Notes: generated by a model from the sequence alone, not told the origin. A stretch of DNA of 64,000 nucleotides from Virgibacillus_R byunsanensis (GCF_042675965.1 NZ_JBHTKJ010000024.1:5661-69660); one strand, 5' to 3'; numbered from the stretch's first letter, positions 44,060 to 52,031 are shown. Numbers and translations: made by a program.

Positions 44060-44207
44060 AGTAGATAAGAAAGTATAAAACTTTCTTATCTACATAAGTG
44101 CAACTAAGGCTTTCACCATTGGGGCTTGCACTCCAGAGCATAAGGGCTTCTAAGAAAGCAAAGTACGCTTACTAAGAATTCCTTTAACGGTAAGCCCAGT
44201 TTTCTAA
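44060..44207 (+). repeat. Family B repeat, copy B5, with expanded second loop
   Basis: Hairpin 1 and ATAAGTGCAACTAAGGC are perfect. Where other copies have the CTTGGC/GCCAAG hairpin with a four- or five-base loop, this one has GGGGCTTG and TAAGCCCAG separated by about 60 extra bases. GGGCTT still pairs with AAGCCC, and the end TTTTCTAA is kept. Confidence 0.8.
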
Positions 44208-44307
44208 CGTTTTGTGTTTTTTACCAAATTTGTCACATAACATTGTTTGTAATATGATGAAATACGTTATAATAATAAGATATTATCCTATTTGGAGTGA
44301 ATTTACC

Positions 44308-45216
44308 ATGTGGTTAGAATTACAAATTTTCGGTTTCCGTGCCCTTTGGAGTCCATACTTTTTCTTATTTGTATTGGGACTTGCTTTAGCGTATTTTCTT
44401 ATAACCGGTCCGTTCCGTCATAAATTTGGTGGGGAGGAACGGCCAAGTGTAAAACAGCAAATAATGTTTTATATAGGCTTACTGTTACTATATATTGTGA
44501 AGGGTGGTCCAATTGACCTCTTATCACATATTATGCTAACAACTCATATGATTCAAATGGCTCTCTATTATTTAGTTTTTCCTATTCTAATGCTAAAAGG
44601 AATTCCAGTTTGGATTTGGGAAAAGATTTTATATAAACCAGTAATTAAGCCAGTTATAAAGCTCTTGACTATGCCGATTATTTCTTTATTACTGTTTAAT
44701 ACATTATTTTCAATGTATCACTTACCAGCAATTTTCGATTATGCAAAATCTTCACAAGTTGTTCATACATCCATTTCACTTATTATTCTTTTTGCGGCTT
44801 TTATCGTGTGGTTGCCAATATTATCACCGCTCAAAGAATTCGATCGTATGAAGCCAATATTAAAACTTGGTTATATATTTGCTAACGGAGTGTTGATTAC
44901 ACCAGCATGTGTATTAATTATTTTTGCAGATGTTCCTTTATTTGCAACATATACTCAAGATGGTGCATGGATGCAAGCGTTAAGTTTATGTGTTCCTGGA
45001 GATGTATTACAAGGACTTACGTATGCAATTTCTGGCCCTGAAATGTTTTCCCCTATGAGTACACTTGAAGATCAACAGCTTGGTGGTATCATTATGAAAA
45101 TAATGCAAGAGATTACGTATGGTATTATTTTAGCAAGGATATTTTTTGGCTGGTTCAATAAAGAGAGTCTTAAAGTTGACCCATTGCCTTCAGTTAGTCC
45201 TAGTGAATCTCATTAG
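44308..45216 (+). CDS. ctaG: Cytochrome c oxidase assembly factor CtaG (caa3 type)
   Basis: 302-aa polytopic protein (about seven helices) of the caa3_CtaG family, required for active caa3 oxidase in B. subtilis; probably concerned with copper delivery. The start is the ATG at 44308 (MWLELQIFGFRALW) after TTGGAGTG; upstream in-frame codons run into the repeat. Conserved text includes HMIQMALYYLVFPILMLKGIP, SMYHLPAIFD and DQQLGGIIMKIMQEI. Confidence 0.93.
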   Translation: MWLELQIFGFRALWSPYFFLFVLGLALAYFLITGPFRHKFGGEERPSVKQQIMFYIGLLLLYIVKGGPIDLLSHIMLTTHMIQMALYYLVFPILMLKGIPVWIWEKILYKPVIKPVIKLLTMPIISLLLFNTLFSMYHLPAIFDYAKSSQVVHTSISLIILFAAFIVWLPILSPLKEFDRMKPILKLGYIFANGVLITPACVLIIFADVPLFATYTQDGAWMQALSLCVPGDVLQGLTYAISGPEMFSPMSTLEDQQLGGIIMKIMQEITYGIILARIFFGWFNKESLKVDPLPSVSPSESH

Positions 45217-45232
45217 ATGAAAATATGGTGAA

Positions 45233-45270
45233 AAACATGAGTTTCACTTCATGCGAAACTCGTGTTTTTA
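45233..45270 (+). terminator. Intrinsic terminator after ctaG
   Basis: AAACATGAGTTTC/GAAACTCGTGTTT, 13-bp stem with one G-U pair, followed by TT. Confidence 0.85.
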
Positions 45271-45354
45271 TTATGAGATAGATTTAGAATAATTACTATC
45301 CATAGTATTAGGTTATTATGTACAGCAACACTCAATAGAAAGGATTCGTGAAAA

Positions 45355-45810
45355 ATGCATTTATTACCGACGATCAGTACGTTTTTTATTCTTTTGAGTG
45401 CTATTTTAGTAGCATTTGGATGGCGCTTCATCATAAAAGGAAAGCCGACACTACATAAAAAGACTATGCTCTTTGCAGCAGTAAGCGCATTATTATTTTT
45501 CATCATTTATGTTTCTCGTACTATATTTGTTGGTAACACAAGCTTCGGTGGTCCTGATGAAATGAAACTTTATTATACTATCTTTTTAATCTTCCATATT
45601 TTTCTAGCAACAACTGGTGCAGTTTTTGGATTAGTAACGATAACATTGGCACTAAAACGTAAAATCAGTATACATCGTAAAATAGGCCCTGTAACAAGTA
45701 TTATTTGGTTTTTTACTGCTATAACTGGAGTGATGGTTTATTTGCTGTTGTATGTGCTATATGAAGGTGGAGAAACAACGAGTATGATTAAAGCAATATT
45801 AGGATCATAA
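45355..45810 (+). CDS. DUF420 membrane protein, CtaM/YozB-like oxidase assembly factor
   Basis: 151-aa protein with four helices and conserved His residues (LHKKTM, FHIFLATTG, IHRKIG), the DUF420 pattern. In Staphylococcus aureus the DUF420 protein CtaM is needed for functional aa3 oxidase; its position after ctaG agrees with that role here. AAAGGA before the ATG. Confidence 0.87.
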   Translation: MHLLPTISTFFILLSAILVAFGWRFIIKGKPTLHKKTMLFAAVSALLFFIIYVSRTIFVGNTSFGGPDEMKLYYTIFLIFHIFLATTGAVFGLVTITLALKRKISIHRKIGPVTSIIWFFTAITGVMVYLLLYVLYEGGETTSMIKAILGS

Positions 45811-45846
45811 AAAAAAGTGAGAGCATCTCAGCTCTCACTTTTTTTT
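45808..45846 (+). terminator. Intrinsic terminator after the DUF420 gene
   Basis: AAAAAAGTGAGAG/CTCTCACTTTTTT, 13-bp perfect stem with loop CATCTCAG and a T-run that touches copy B6. Confidence 0.92.
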
Positions 45847-45898
45847 GGTAGATAAGAAAATATATTAACTTTCTAGACATAGAAGCCAAGTTTTCTAA
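45847..45898 (+). repeat. Family B repeat, copy B6 (internally deleted)
   Basis: GGTAGATAAGAAAAT and ACTTTCTAGACAT recall hairpin 1; AAGCCAAGTTTTCTAA is the 3' end. The central GTGCAACTAAGG block is missing. Confidence 0.7.
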
Positions 45899-45900
45899 TC

Positions 45901-46959
45901 TTAAATTTTTACATTCCATTTAATAATTCCAGCCTCTTTTGCTGAGTTAAAGGCAATCACAAACAATGGGCCAAGAATAAATCCTAATATACCTAAAAGT
46001 TTTAACCCTAAAAACATAGCAATTAATGTTGCAAGGGGGGATAACCCTATATGTTGTCCCATCATTTTAGGTTCTATTGTCCTTCGTATAGCAAGTAAAA
46101 CGATGGCAAGGACAGATAGTTGCACACCCATTACGGTATCGCCAGCTAAGAACATAAAGAGCGCCCAGGGACCGACGATGATAATGGATCCGATTATTGG
46201 AATAAAGTCTACAATCCAAATAATTAAAGACATGACGAGTGCAACTTCTGGAACAATGAAAAGCAAGCCAATTAGAGAACCTAAAAATATAAAAATACTT
46301 ATAAGAAATTGTGCCTTTAAGAATCCTAATACTACTTTTGAAAGTCTTGTGTTCATAAAGGAAACTTTTTCTGCTGTTTCTTTTGTCAACAGATTATATG
46401 CTTTTGCTTTAAGTAGAGGCATCTCAAGTAAAAATAGGAATAAAGCGATCAAGTATACTAGAAAACTAATTAAATACTGCGGAACCTTCGCAAAGATTTG
46501 AGCAATGTTTTCTAGCGTAATCTTTTCCTTTGCTGTTTCACTTAATGCATTTATATTTTCTTCTACACTGTCCGAAATTGTATCAACGAATTCATCTGGC
46601 AGGTTTTGTGTGTAAACTTCAATACTGGATTCCCAATCTTGGTAGATGTTGTTTATTTGATTGAAATGAGAGTTAACATCTTCAACAAAAGTTACAACTT
46701 GTGTAACAGTTTTTGTCACAACAAAAGTACCAGCAAATCCAACAATCATAAGAAATAATAAAAATACGATTATAACAGAATTTCTTCGATTGACTTTAAC
46801 TCTGCGTTGGAATAGTCTTACGATTGGATTCAGCATAAGTGCAGTTATAAAAGCTAGTATTAATGGAACAGAAATAGGTAAGATAAAATAAATGAATGGT
46901 ATTAATAATACTAATAAAAAAAGTAAAGTCCATTGGCGTTTTGTAATATTGCGAAACAA
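45901..46959 (-). CDS. AI-2E family (PF01594) membrane transporter
   Basis: Polytopic protein of about 352 aa with eight hydrophobic segments and a long hydrophilic loop (about residues 80-150), the AI-2E/PerM layout. The C-terminal family text is VDFIPIIGSIIIVGPWALF and PKMMGQHIGLSPLATLIAMFLGLKLLGILGFILGPL. Members include sodium/proton antiporters and the sporulation protein YtvI; which applies cannot be told. The start is placed at the TTG at 46959, since AAAGGAG precedes it; the ATG at 46992 has no ribosome site and would place that motif inside the gene. No counterpart lies at this spot in B. subtilis. Confidence 0.82.
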   Translation of the reverse strand: MFRNITKRQWTLLFLLVLLIPFIYFILPISVPLILAFITALMLNPIVRLFQRRVKVNRRNSVIIVFLLFLMIVGFAGTFVVTKTVTQVVTFVEDVNSHFNQINNIYQDWESSIEVYTQNLPDEFVDTISDSVEENINALSETAKEKITLENIAQIFAKVPQYLISFLVYLIALFLFLLEMPLLKAKAYNLLTKETAEKVSFMNTRLSKVVLGFLKAQFLISIFIFLGSLIGLLFIVPEVALVMSLIIWIVDFIPIIGSIIIVGPWALFMFLAGDTVMGVQLSVLAIVLLAIRRTIEPKMMGQHIGLSPLATLIAMFLGLKLLGILGFILGPLFVIAFNSAKEAGIIKWNVKI

Positions 46960-47047
46960 GGTAATAAGATGTCTCCTTTCGTAAAAACTCATCTATGTAC
47001 TTATAAAAAATATAGCACTTATTTTGGAATTTGAACAGATAAATAAA

Positions 47048-47090
47048 ACCAACTACTTAAATTCAATATTAGCAGTTGGCTTTATAATGT
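47048..47090 (-). terminator. Terminator after the YugN-like gene
   Basis: On the minus strand AAGCCAACT and AGTTGGTTT pair across a 19-nt loop, followed by TATTT; weak. Confidence 0.5.
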
Positions 47091-47096
47091 TATTCT

Positions 47097-47462
47097 TTAT
47101 TTTTTGTATGTTTCAATTTCCTCTTTAATTTTTGCAACGAGACCGTTAGCTCGTTCTACAAGGTTTTCTGGAAAATTCTCTTGTTCGCCATATTCTACAC
47201 CGTGAGGGTAATAGTGTTTTCCTAAAAGTGGTGCTGATAACTTGATTACTGCGTTCCCTTTGTCAACGTCACCTTCAATGGCATATCCTTGTATACGAAT
47301 ATAATATGTAATATTTTTTTCTTTTGAGCCAATTTTATAGTCATATGTTACACGTTCGTAATCCCACTGACCTGCTCGGATAAATGCATTTCTCCCCATT
47401 AGGTTATCTAGTGGTTTTACATCAACCATTGCATCTTCAATACCTGTGTTTTCTAATCTCAT
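47097..47462 (-). CDS. YugN-like protein
   Basis: 121-aa soluble protein of the YugN-like family, function unknown. Conserved text: FIRAGQWDYERVTYDYK and YYIRIQGYAIEGDV. The start is the ATG at 47462 (MRLENTGIED) with GAGGTGG upstream; the in-frame GTG nine bases earlier is part of that ribosome site. Confidence 0.82.
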   Translation of the reverse strand: MRLENTGIEDAMVDVKPLDNLMGRNAFIRAGQWDYERVTYDYKIGSKEKNITYYIRIQGYAIEGDVDKGNAVIKLSAPLLGKHYYPHGVEYGEQENFPENLVERANGLVAKIKEEIETYKK

Positions 47463-47612
47463 ATTTTCCACCTCACATAATTGTCCTCACAAAACTATAA
47501 TAGTACGAAATTGATCAACTTGCAATCGAAAAGGAAATTTATTGAATGATGAAAGAAAGTTTTTGTTTCGGGGACAATATAAGTGGATGTCAAAATTTTT
47601 AGGAGGGAAATG

Positions 47613-48041
47613 ATGAAATCTGTAAAAGATATCATGAGCACCGATGTGGTATTCTGCAGCAAAGAAGATTCTCTATATGATGCAGCTGTAAAAATGAAAG
47701 AAAGAAATGTAGGCGTAATTCCTTTGTGCACTGAAAAAAATGAGCTAGTAGGTGTTGTAACAGATAGAGACCTTGTTTTACGTGGTTATGCAGAGAAAAA
47801 AGATTCTACAGCTACCATACAAGAAGTAATGAGCGAACAGTTACATTCTATAGCTCCGGATACATCTGTCCAAGAAGCAAGTGGATTAATGGCTGATCAT
47901 CAAATACGAAGGCTTCCGGTAGTTGATGACGGTAAATTAGTAGGAATGCTCTCCTTAGGTGACCTTTCATTAGAAGACATGTCCAATGATGCTGCTGGTC
48001 ATGCACTAGAGGAAATTTCAGAACGGCCAGAAGTACATTAA
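47613..48041 (+). CDS. ylbB: Paired CBS-domain protein YlbB
   Basis: 143-aa protein made of two CBS domains (about 1-60 and 68-128), a fold that senses adenine nucleotides or similar ligands. GVVTDRDLVLRGYA and QIRRLPVVDDGKLVGMLSLGDL are the two CBS ends. Two adjacent ATGs follow AGGAGGG; the second, at 47613, has better spacing. The target is unknown. It begins the ylbB-ylbG run. Confidence 0.88.
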   Translation: MKSVKDIMSTDVVFCSKEDSLYDAAVKMKERNVGVIPLCTEKNELVGVVTDRDLVLRGYAEKKDSTATIQEVMSEQLHSIAPDTSVQEASGLMADHQIRRLPVVDDGKLVGMLSLGDLSLEDMSNDAAGHALEEISERPEVH

Positions 48042-48052
48042 TATAGTATAAT

Positions 48053-48090
48053 AAAACAACCGTACACGTATGCGGTTGTTTTATTTTTTA
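48053..48090 (+). terminator. Intrinsic terminator after ylbB
   Basis: AAAACAACCG/CGGTTGTTTT, 10-bp perfect stem followed by ATTTTTTA. Confidence 0.88.
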
Positions 48091-48177
48091 TTAAAAATGA
48101 AATAATATAGAGGTGAATGTAATAAATAGTAATTACATATAGTTAATTAATCAAATAAATAAAAGGGGAAGGCATTT

Positions 48178-49245
48178 ATGCGTTTTATTAGATTTTTGGT
48201 AATCATCTTTATAGTATCCTTAGTAGGCTTTTATTTACTAGAAAAGAATGAGTTATCACCAAATGAAGCTGTAGACCAAGTCAGTAAGATTTTAAAAGAA
48301 AAGAAAAACATGATGGAAACAAAAGAAATATCAGAAAAACGCACAAAAATACCCCTAGAGGGCGATATTTTTCAGTGGATAGGCAAAGATTCAAACGAGT
48401 TAACGAAAGAGCTTGGTGAACCCTTTCGTAATGATTTAAGTGCATATGGATATACATGGTGGGTGTACACGGATCAAAAGGAGCAATATGTTCAGTTTGG
48501 TGTTGAAGAAAATGAAGTTAAATCCGTTTATGCAACAGGTAATAATTTATCAACTGAACCGGTTCAAATTGGACAAACTTACGAGTCGATGAATAATGAA
48601 TTTTCGTTTTCAGAGGAAGTAACATACAGTAAAGGTATATCATCATACACGTTTAGGTTAAACGAAGAAGATCGCCTGACTAGACCACTTGTCAAAATAA
48701 CGAATGACGTTTTTGTACAGTATTATTTTGATACATTTACCAGTAAACTTTCTTCTATTCGATTAGTTACAGGTGATATTTTATTAAGGCACCGACCTTA
48801 TGAAGTGGAGTATCGTGGGAGTTTACCTGAAAAACTAGATGTTTCTGAGGAAGAATGGGCTGAAATTGAAAGTGGCATGGAACAACAAATTTTTGATATT
48901 ACAAACGTAATGAGAAAACAATATCAAAAATCGGGTCTACAATGGGAAGAAAATGTAAGCGAAGTAGCTTTTCTGCATAGTAAAGATATGGAGGAAAATC
49001 AATATTTTTCTCACTATGGATTAAACGGAGATGGGTTAAAAGAACGTCTAGGAGCTAAAGAAATATATTATCTTGGTGCAGGTGAGAATATAGCTGCTCA
49101 ATACCCCGATGCACCTGCAGCCATGGAGGGATGGCTCAATAGCAAGGGTCATAGAGAAGCTTTATTAAAAGACGACTATACTCATTTGGGGGTAGGTGTC
49201 TATCGCTTTTACTATACCCAAAATTTCCTTGAGAAACCTTTATAA
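48178..49245 (+). CDS. ylbC: CAP/SCP-domain exported protein YlbC
   Basis: 355-aa protein with an N-terminal signal anchor (about residues 1-22), a CAP-associated N-terminal domain (about 60-215, containing GKDSNELTKELGEP) and a C-terminal CAP domain. The CAP landmarks are LHSKDMEENQYFSHYGLNG, GAGENIA and GWLNSKGHREALL, with both expected His residues. Extracellular; role unknown. GGGGAAGG lies before the ATG. Confidence 0.88.
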   Translation: MRFIRFLVIIFIVSLVGFYLLEKNELSPNEAVDQVSKILKEKKNMMETKEISEKRTKIPLEGDIFQWIGKDSNELTKELGEPFRNDLSAYGYTWWVYTDQKEQYVQFGVEENEVKSVYATGNNLSTEPVQIGQTYESMNNEFSFSEEVTYSKGISSYTFRLNEEDRLTRPLVKITNDVFVQYYFDTFTSKLSSIRLVTGDILLRHRPYEVEYRGSLPEKLDVSEEEWAEIESGMEQQIFDITNVMRKQYQKSGLQWEENVSEVAFLHSKDMEENQYFSHYGLNGDGLKERLGAKEIYYLGAGENIAAQYPDAPAAMEGWLNSKGHREALLKDDYTHLGVGVYRFYYTQNFLEKPL

Positions 49246-49359
49246 GTATCTGAAACACTTACATTACAAAATGTAGGTGTTTTTTTTCCGTTCTCACAGT
49301 GTTCCCTCGTTATACATAAATTAATTAGTAACAGATAACTAAATAAAGAGGTGGAATTG

Positions 49360-49761
49360 ATGATGGAAAGTAAATTACATCCAACTATACGTGATTTTAA
49401 GGCGTTTATAAATAAGCATCCAAGACTAATTGAGGAAGTCAGGAAAAGTGGTAGATCATGGCAAGAATACTATGAGAAATGGATATTGTTGGGAGAAGAT
49501 GATCCTTTATGGGAACAATACAAAGTATCATCATCAACAGATGATGATACAGATGATGGAAATAAAAGTCATAAAGAACTCTTTGCACAATTAAAGAAGC
49601 TTACTGAAAATGTTGATCTGAACAAGATTCAAAAGCAAGCTCATCAATTAAACAGCACTATATCAACGATCCAGGAAGCCTTAGGTCAATTTCAAGCTTC
49701 CAATAAGCAAGGTAATCCAAGAAAAAATACTGAGTCTAATTTTAACTGGTTTCAGGATTAA
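49360..49761 (+). CDS. ylbD: Spore coat protein YlbD-like
   Basis: 133-aa hydrophilic protein of the YlbD coat family: HPTIRDFKAFINKHPRLIEEVR and SWQEYYEKWILLGEDDPLWE at the front, an acidic Asp/Ser spacer, and an aromatic end NFNWFQD. The start is the ATG at 49360 with AGAGGTGG upstream. Probably made in the mother cell and placed on the spore surface; ylbE starts 11 bp after its stop. Confidence 0.85.
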   Translation: MMESKLHPTIRDFKAFINKHPRLIEEVRKSGRSWQEYYEKWILLGEDDPLWEQYKVSSSTDDDTDDGNKSHKELFAQLKKLTENVDLNKIQKQAHQLNSTISTIQEALGQFQASNKQGNPRKNTESNFNWFQD

Positions 49762-49772
49762 GGAGTGAAAAC

Positions 49773-50006
49773 ATGCAACAAAGCATACATGATTATTTAA
49801 TAACACGTCCAGATCTACAACGTTTTGTACGTTATAATCCTGTTTGGTATCGTTATCTAACACGAGATCCAGCTATGATTTATAAGATGGAAAAAGAGGC
49901 TAAGAAGTTTTATGGGAAAACATTTCCTCAGAAATTAGGTAAAATTAGTGATCAAGTTCAAATGGTAAGTATGCTTGTCCAATTTGCCGGTGCAATGAAG
50001 GATTAA
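49773..50006 (+). CDS. ylbE: YlbE-like protein
   Basis: 77-aa protein of the YlbE family, function unknown. The pattern RPDLQRFVRYNPVWYRYLTR with its Pro/Trp/Tyr cluster is distinctive. AAGGAGTG precedes the ATG. Co-directional and close to ylbD. Confidence 0.85.
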   Translation: MQQSIHDYLITRPDLQRFVRYNPVWYRYLTRDPAMIYKMEKEAKKFYGKTFPQKLGKISDQVQMVSMLVQFAGAMKD

Positions 50007-50067
50007 TTGAATTATCATTTCCATGACGAACATAAAATGGTAAGATAATGCTATGGAGGTGATTTAT

Positions 50068-50505
50068 TTGATAGCAACCATGGAATACGTAGATATACTA
50101 GATCGATCTGAAGCAATAGGTAAAATGATATTAGAATCAGAAGTAGTAGAGGACTACGAAAATTCCCGTAAAGCACTACAAGAAGATGCAGAATCACAAC
50201 AGCTTATAAAAGCTTTTATAGATATAAAGAATCACTATGAGGATGTGCAACGGTTTGGCAGTTATCATCCAGATTATAATGAGATTATGAAAAAGGTCCG
50301 GACTACCAAACGAGAAATGGACATGAACGATAAAGTTGCAACCTTTAAAATTGCAGAACGCAATTTGCAGAAGCTATTAGATGAAGTCAGTGAATATATT
50401 GCAACCAGTACTAGTGAACAAATTAAAGCTCCTAAAGATGGTGCTGCATTGACAGATAGTGGATGCGGTTGTGGCAGTGGCGGAAGTTGTGGTTGTGCAT
50501 CTTAA
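50068..50505 (+). CDS. ylbF: RicF/YlbF, regulator of competence, sporulation and RNA processing
   Basis: 145-aa member of the RicA-RicF-RicT (YmcA-YlbF-YaaT) complex, which in B. subtilis promotes Spo0A activation and RNase Y-dependent mRNA maturation. The helical core has DVQRFGSYHPDYNEIMKKVR. The C-terminus carries the cysteine cluster SGCGCGSGGSCGCAS, which matches the iron-sulfur-binding tail of YlbF. The start is the TTG at 50068 behind GGAGGTG, giving MIATMEYVD, close to the B. subtilis protein. Confidence 0.9.
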   Translation: MIATMEYVDILDRSEAIGKMILESEVVEDYENSRKALQEDAESQQLIKAFIDIKNHYEDVQRFGSYHPDYNEIMKKVRTTKREMDMNDKVATFKIAERNLQKLLDEVSEYIATSTSEQIKAPKDGAALTDSGCGCGSGGSCGCAS

Positions 50506-50571
50506 TAACATTGAAGGAATCGTTTTATTCTGTTACACTATTTGCAAACAAAATGTTAGTGAGGATAAAAT

Positions 50572-50847
50572 ATGAGGACGAATCGTCAGGGTTTAATTGT
50601 CTGGTTTCAACATATGAAGAATATAAAACAAATTAAACGATATGGGCATCTGCTTTATACATCAAAAAAACTAAAGTATGCTGTTATCTATGTAGACCAA
50701 GAAGGATTGAAAGAAGTTGAAACAAGGTTATCTAAGCTTTCTTTTGTATCCAAGGTTGATCGATCACAGAAACCTTTTATCGAGACAAACTATGAAAATG
50801 CAAAACCTGACAAAGCCAAACAATATGATTATAAAATGGGAATATAA
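50572..50847 (+). CDS. ylbG: UPF0298 protein YlbG
   Basis: 91-aa protein of UPF0298, function unknown. RQGLIVWFQHMKNIKQIKRYGHL and YAVIYVDQEG are family text. The ribosome site is weak (GTGAGGAT). Terminator at 50850 follows. Confidence 0.88.
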   Translation: MRTNRQGLIVWFQHMKNIKQIKRYGHLLYTSKKLKYAVIYVDQEGLKEVETRLSKLSFVSKVDRSQKPFIETNYENAKPDKAKQYDYKMGI

Positions 50848-50849
50848 TA

Positions 50850-50893
50850 ACCATTGCGATGTTACTTCACGTAACATCCGCAATGGTTTTTTT
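50850..50893 (+). terminator. Intrinsic terminator after ylbG
   Basis: CCATTGCGATGTTAC and GTAACATCCGCAATGG pair over 15 bp with one bulge, loop TTCAC, followed by seven T. Copy B7 starts at the end of the T-run. Confidence 0.9.
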
Positions 50894-50937
50894 AGTGATA
50901 AGTGCAACTAAGAGTTGGCAATAACCAAGTTTTCTAA
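50894..50937 (+). repeat. Family B repeat, copy B7 (hairpin 1 lost)
   Basis: AGTGATAAGTGCAACTAAG, then TTGG-CAATAA-CCAA and TTTTCTAA: hairpin 1 is deleted between GTGATA and AGTGCAAC. Confidence 0.75.
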
Positions 50938-50949
50938 GTGGATATAATT

Positions 50950-51107
50950 ACAGAACAAAAGCGCAAGCGCCCGTTTAGCGACGTATGGGCTGGACTTATC
51001 GTAAGGAGGATCAGGAAGCCCACTAGTCGTTGGGCGCTGGAGCTGGACGCGGCTTACACGGTCAATAAATTATCCACGTGTTCCAAAATTTATAATTTCC
51101 TAAAACA
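50950..51107 (-). repeat. Family C intergenic repeat, copy 6 (full, minus orientation)
   Basis: On the minus strand it starts TTTTAGGAAATTATAAATTT and continues GTGGATAATTTATTGACCG and GTAAGCCGCGTCCAGCTCCA. A long hairpin arm GTGGGCTTCCTGATCCTCC follows, and it ends GGGCGCTTGCGCTTTTGTTC. It begins directly after the csfG terminator in the same orientation. Similar elements are, as I recall, widespread in Bacillaceae. Confidence 0.75.
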
Positions 51108-51108
51108 T

Positions 51109-51138
51109 AAAAAAACCTGCAGAAACAATTCTGCAGGT
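51109..51138 (-). terminator. Terminator of csfG
   Basis: On the minus strand ACCTGCAGAA/TTCTGCAGGT, 10-bp perfect stem with a 4-nt loop, and seven T. Confidence 0.9.
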
Positions 51139-51262
51139 CCCTTTGTTTCCTTGTTAGAAAACAAAAAGGCAAAGGGAGAGGAGAAACCGGAGGAAGAACT
51201 TATGGGGAAGTTTAAGTCTTCTCCGTGTTTTGAAACAACCTAGCTACGCTTTAGCTGTCTCA
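51109..51262 (-). ncRNA. csfG: CsfG sporulation-specific small RNA
   Basis: A transcript of about 154 nt on the minus strand, between ylbG and rsmD (ylbH), exactly where csfG lies in B. subtilis. A forespore-type promoter precedes it and a perfect terminator ends it. The RNA shows C/U-rich stretches CTTCCCC, TTCTTCCTCC and TTTCTCCTCTCCC, able to pair with Shine-Dalgarno-like text, and a stem TCCCTTTG/CAAAGGGA before the terminator. CsfG is a forespore RNA conserved in endospore formers; the same locus was earlier described as the ylbH leader motif. Its target is not known to me. Confidence 0.78.
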
Positions 51263-51268
51263 TTAAGT

Positions 51269-51297
51269 TATTATGGACGAGCATTAAAATTATATAC
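51269..51297 (-). promoter_or_regulatory. SigF/SigG-type promoter of csfG
   Basis: On the minus strand GTATA (51297-51293), 17 bp, CATAATA (51275-51269). The -10 fits the SigG consensus CATNMTA exactly and the -35 fits the shared SigF/SigG pattern, apart from the second base for SigG. Confidence 0.7.
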
Positions 51298-51364
51298 ACT
51301 TCAATAGTGTTTTTATAAAGATTTTTATGGTAGGATTATGTCGGAAACTGTCTTATATTTTTTT

Positions 51365-51454
51365 GGTAGATAAGAAAGCATAAAAATTTCATATCTACAT
51401 AAATGCAACTAGGAATTTCGCCATTTAGGCTTGGCGAAAAGCCAAGTTTTCTAA
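51365..51454 (+). repeat. Family B repeat, copy B8, in the 5' region of rsmD
   Basis: Seven T then GGTAGATAAGAAAG; hairpin 1 is imperfect (AATTTCATATCTAC); ATAAATGCAACTAGG; CTTGGC-GAAAA-GCCAAG; TTTTCTAA. It ends about 10 bp before the GAGGTG of rsmD. There is no obvious gene terminator upstream. Confidence 0.8.
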
Positions 51455-51476
51455 AAGTGAAATAGAGGTGATTTGT

Positions 51477-52031
51477 TTGCGTGTTATCGCAGGAACATAC
51501 AAAGGACGACAACTAAAAGCAGTACCAGGTAAGTCAACAAGGCCTACCACGGATAAAGTGAAAGAGGCTGTGTTTCAGGCTATAGGTCCTTTTTTTGACG
51601 GTGGTGCTTGTTTAGATTTATTTGCAGGAAGTGGATCATTGGGAATAGAGTCAATTAGTCGTGGAATGGAAAAAGCGATATTTGTTGATAAACATCCAAA
51701 AGCAATACATACTATACATGAAAATTTAAAAGCTTTGAACTTGGAACAAAATGCTGAGGTGTTTCGTGCTGATGCAAATCGTGCTATCACAGCTGCAGCC
51801 AAACGCAGCTTGACATTTGATTTAGTATTGCTTGATCCACCATACGGCAAAGTTAAGTATGCAGATTTCTTGAATGAACTTGTTAAATTACAGTTATTAA
51901 ATGAAAACGCTATTATCTATTGTGAACATGATATGCGTGAAGTGTTACCTGAGAGTGATGATGATCTCATCAAGTTAAAAAACGTGAATTATGGCGGAAC
52001 CATAGGTGTTACACTTTACCAAAAAATTTAG
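51477..52031 (+). CDS. rsmD: 16S rRNA (guanine966-N2)-methyltransferase RsmD
   Basis: 184-aa class I methyltransferase. The SAM-binding LDLFAGSGSLGIESISRG and the catalytic LLDPPYGK motif identify the RsmD/YhhF group. TTG start at 51477 (MRVIAGTYKGRQL) with GAGGTG upstream. It is paired with coaD, 15 bp downstream, the standard rsmD-coaD arrangement. Confidence 0.94.
   Translation: MRVIAGTYKGRQLKAVPGKSTRPTTDKVKEAVFQAIGPFFDGGACLDLFAGSGSLGIESISRGMEKAIFVDKHPKAIHTIHENLKALNLEQNAEVFRADANRAITAAAKRSLTFDLVLLDPPYGKVKYADFLNELVKLQLLNENAIIYCEHDMREVLPESDDDLIKLKNVNYGGTIGVTLYQKI

Noticed and set aside
50938..51243. Open frame of about 100 codons on the plus strand between ylbG and rsmD
   Set aside because: It runs through a family C repeat and then antisense to the csfG RNA, has no ribosome site, and its codons follow the repeat rather than a protein pattern.
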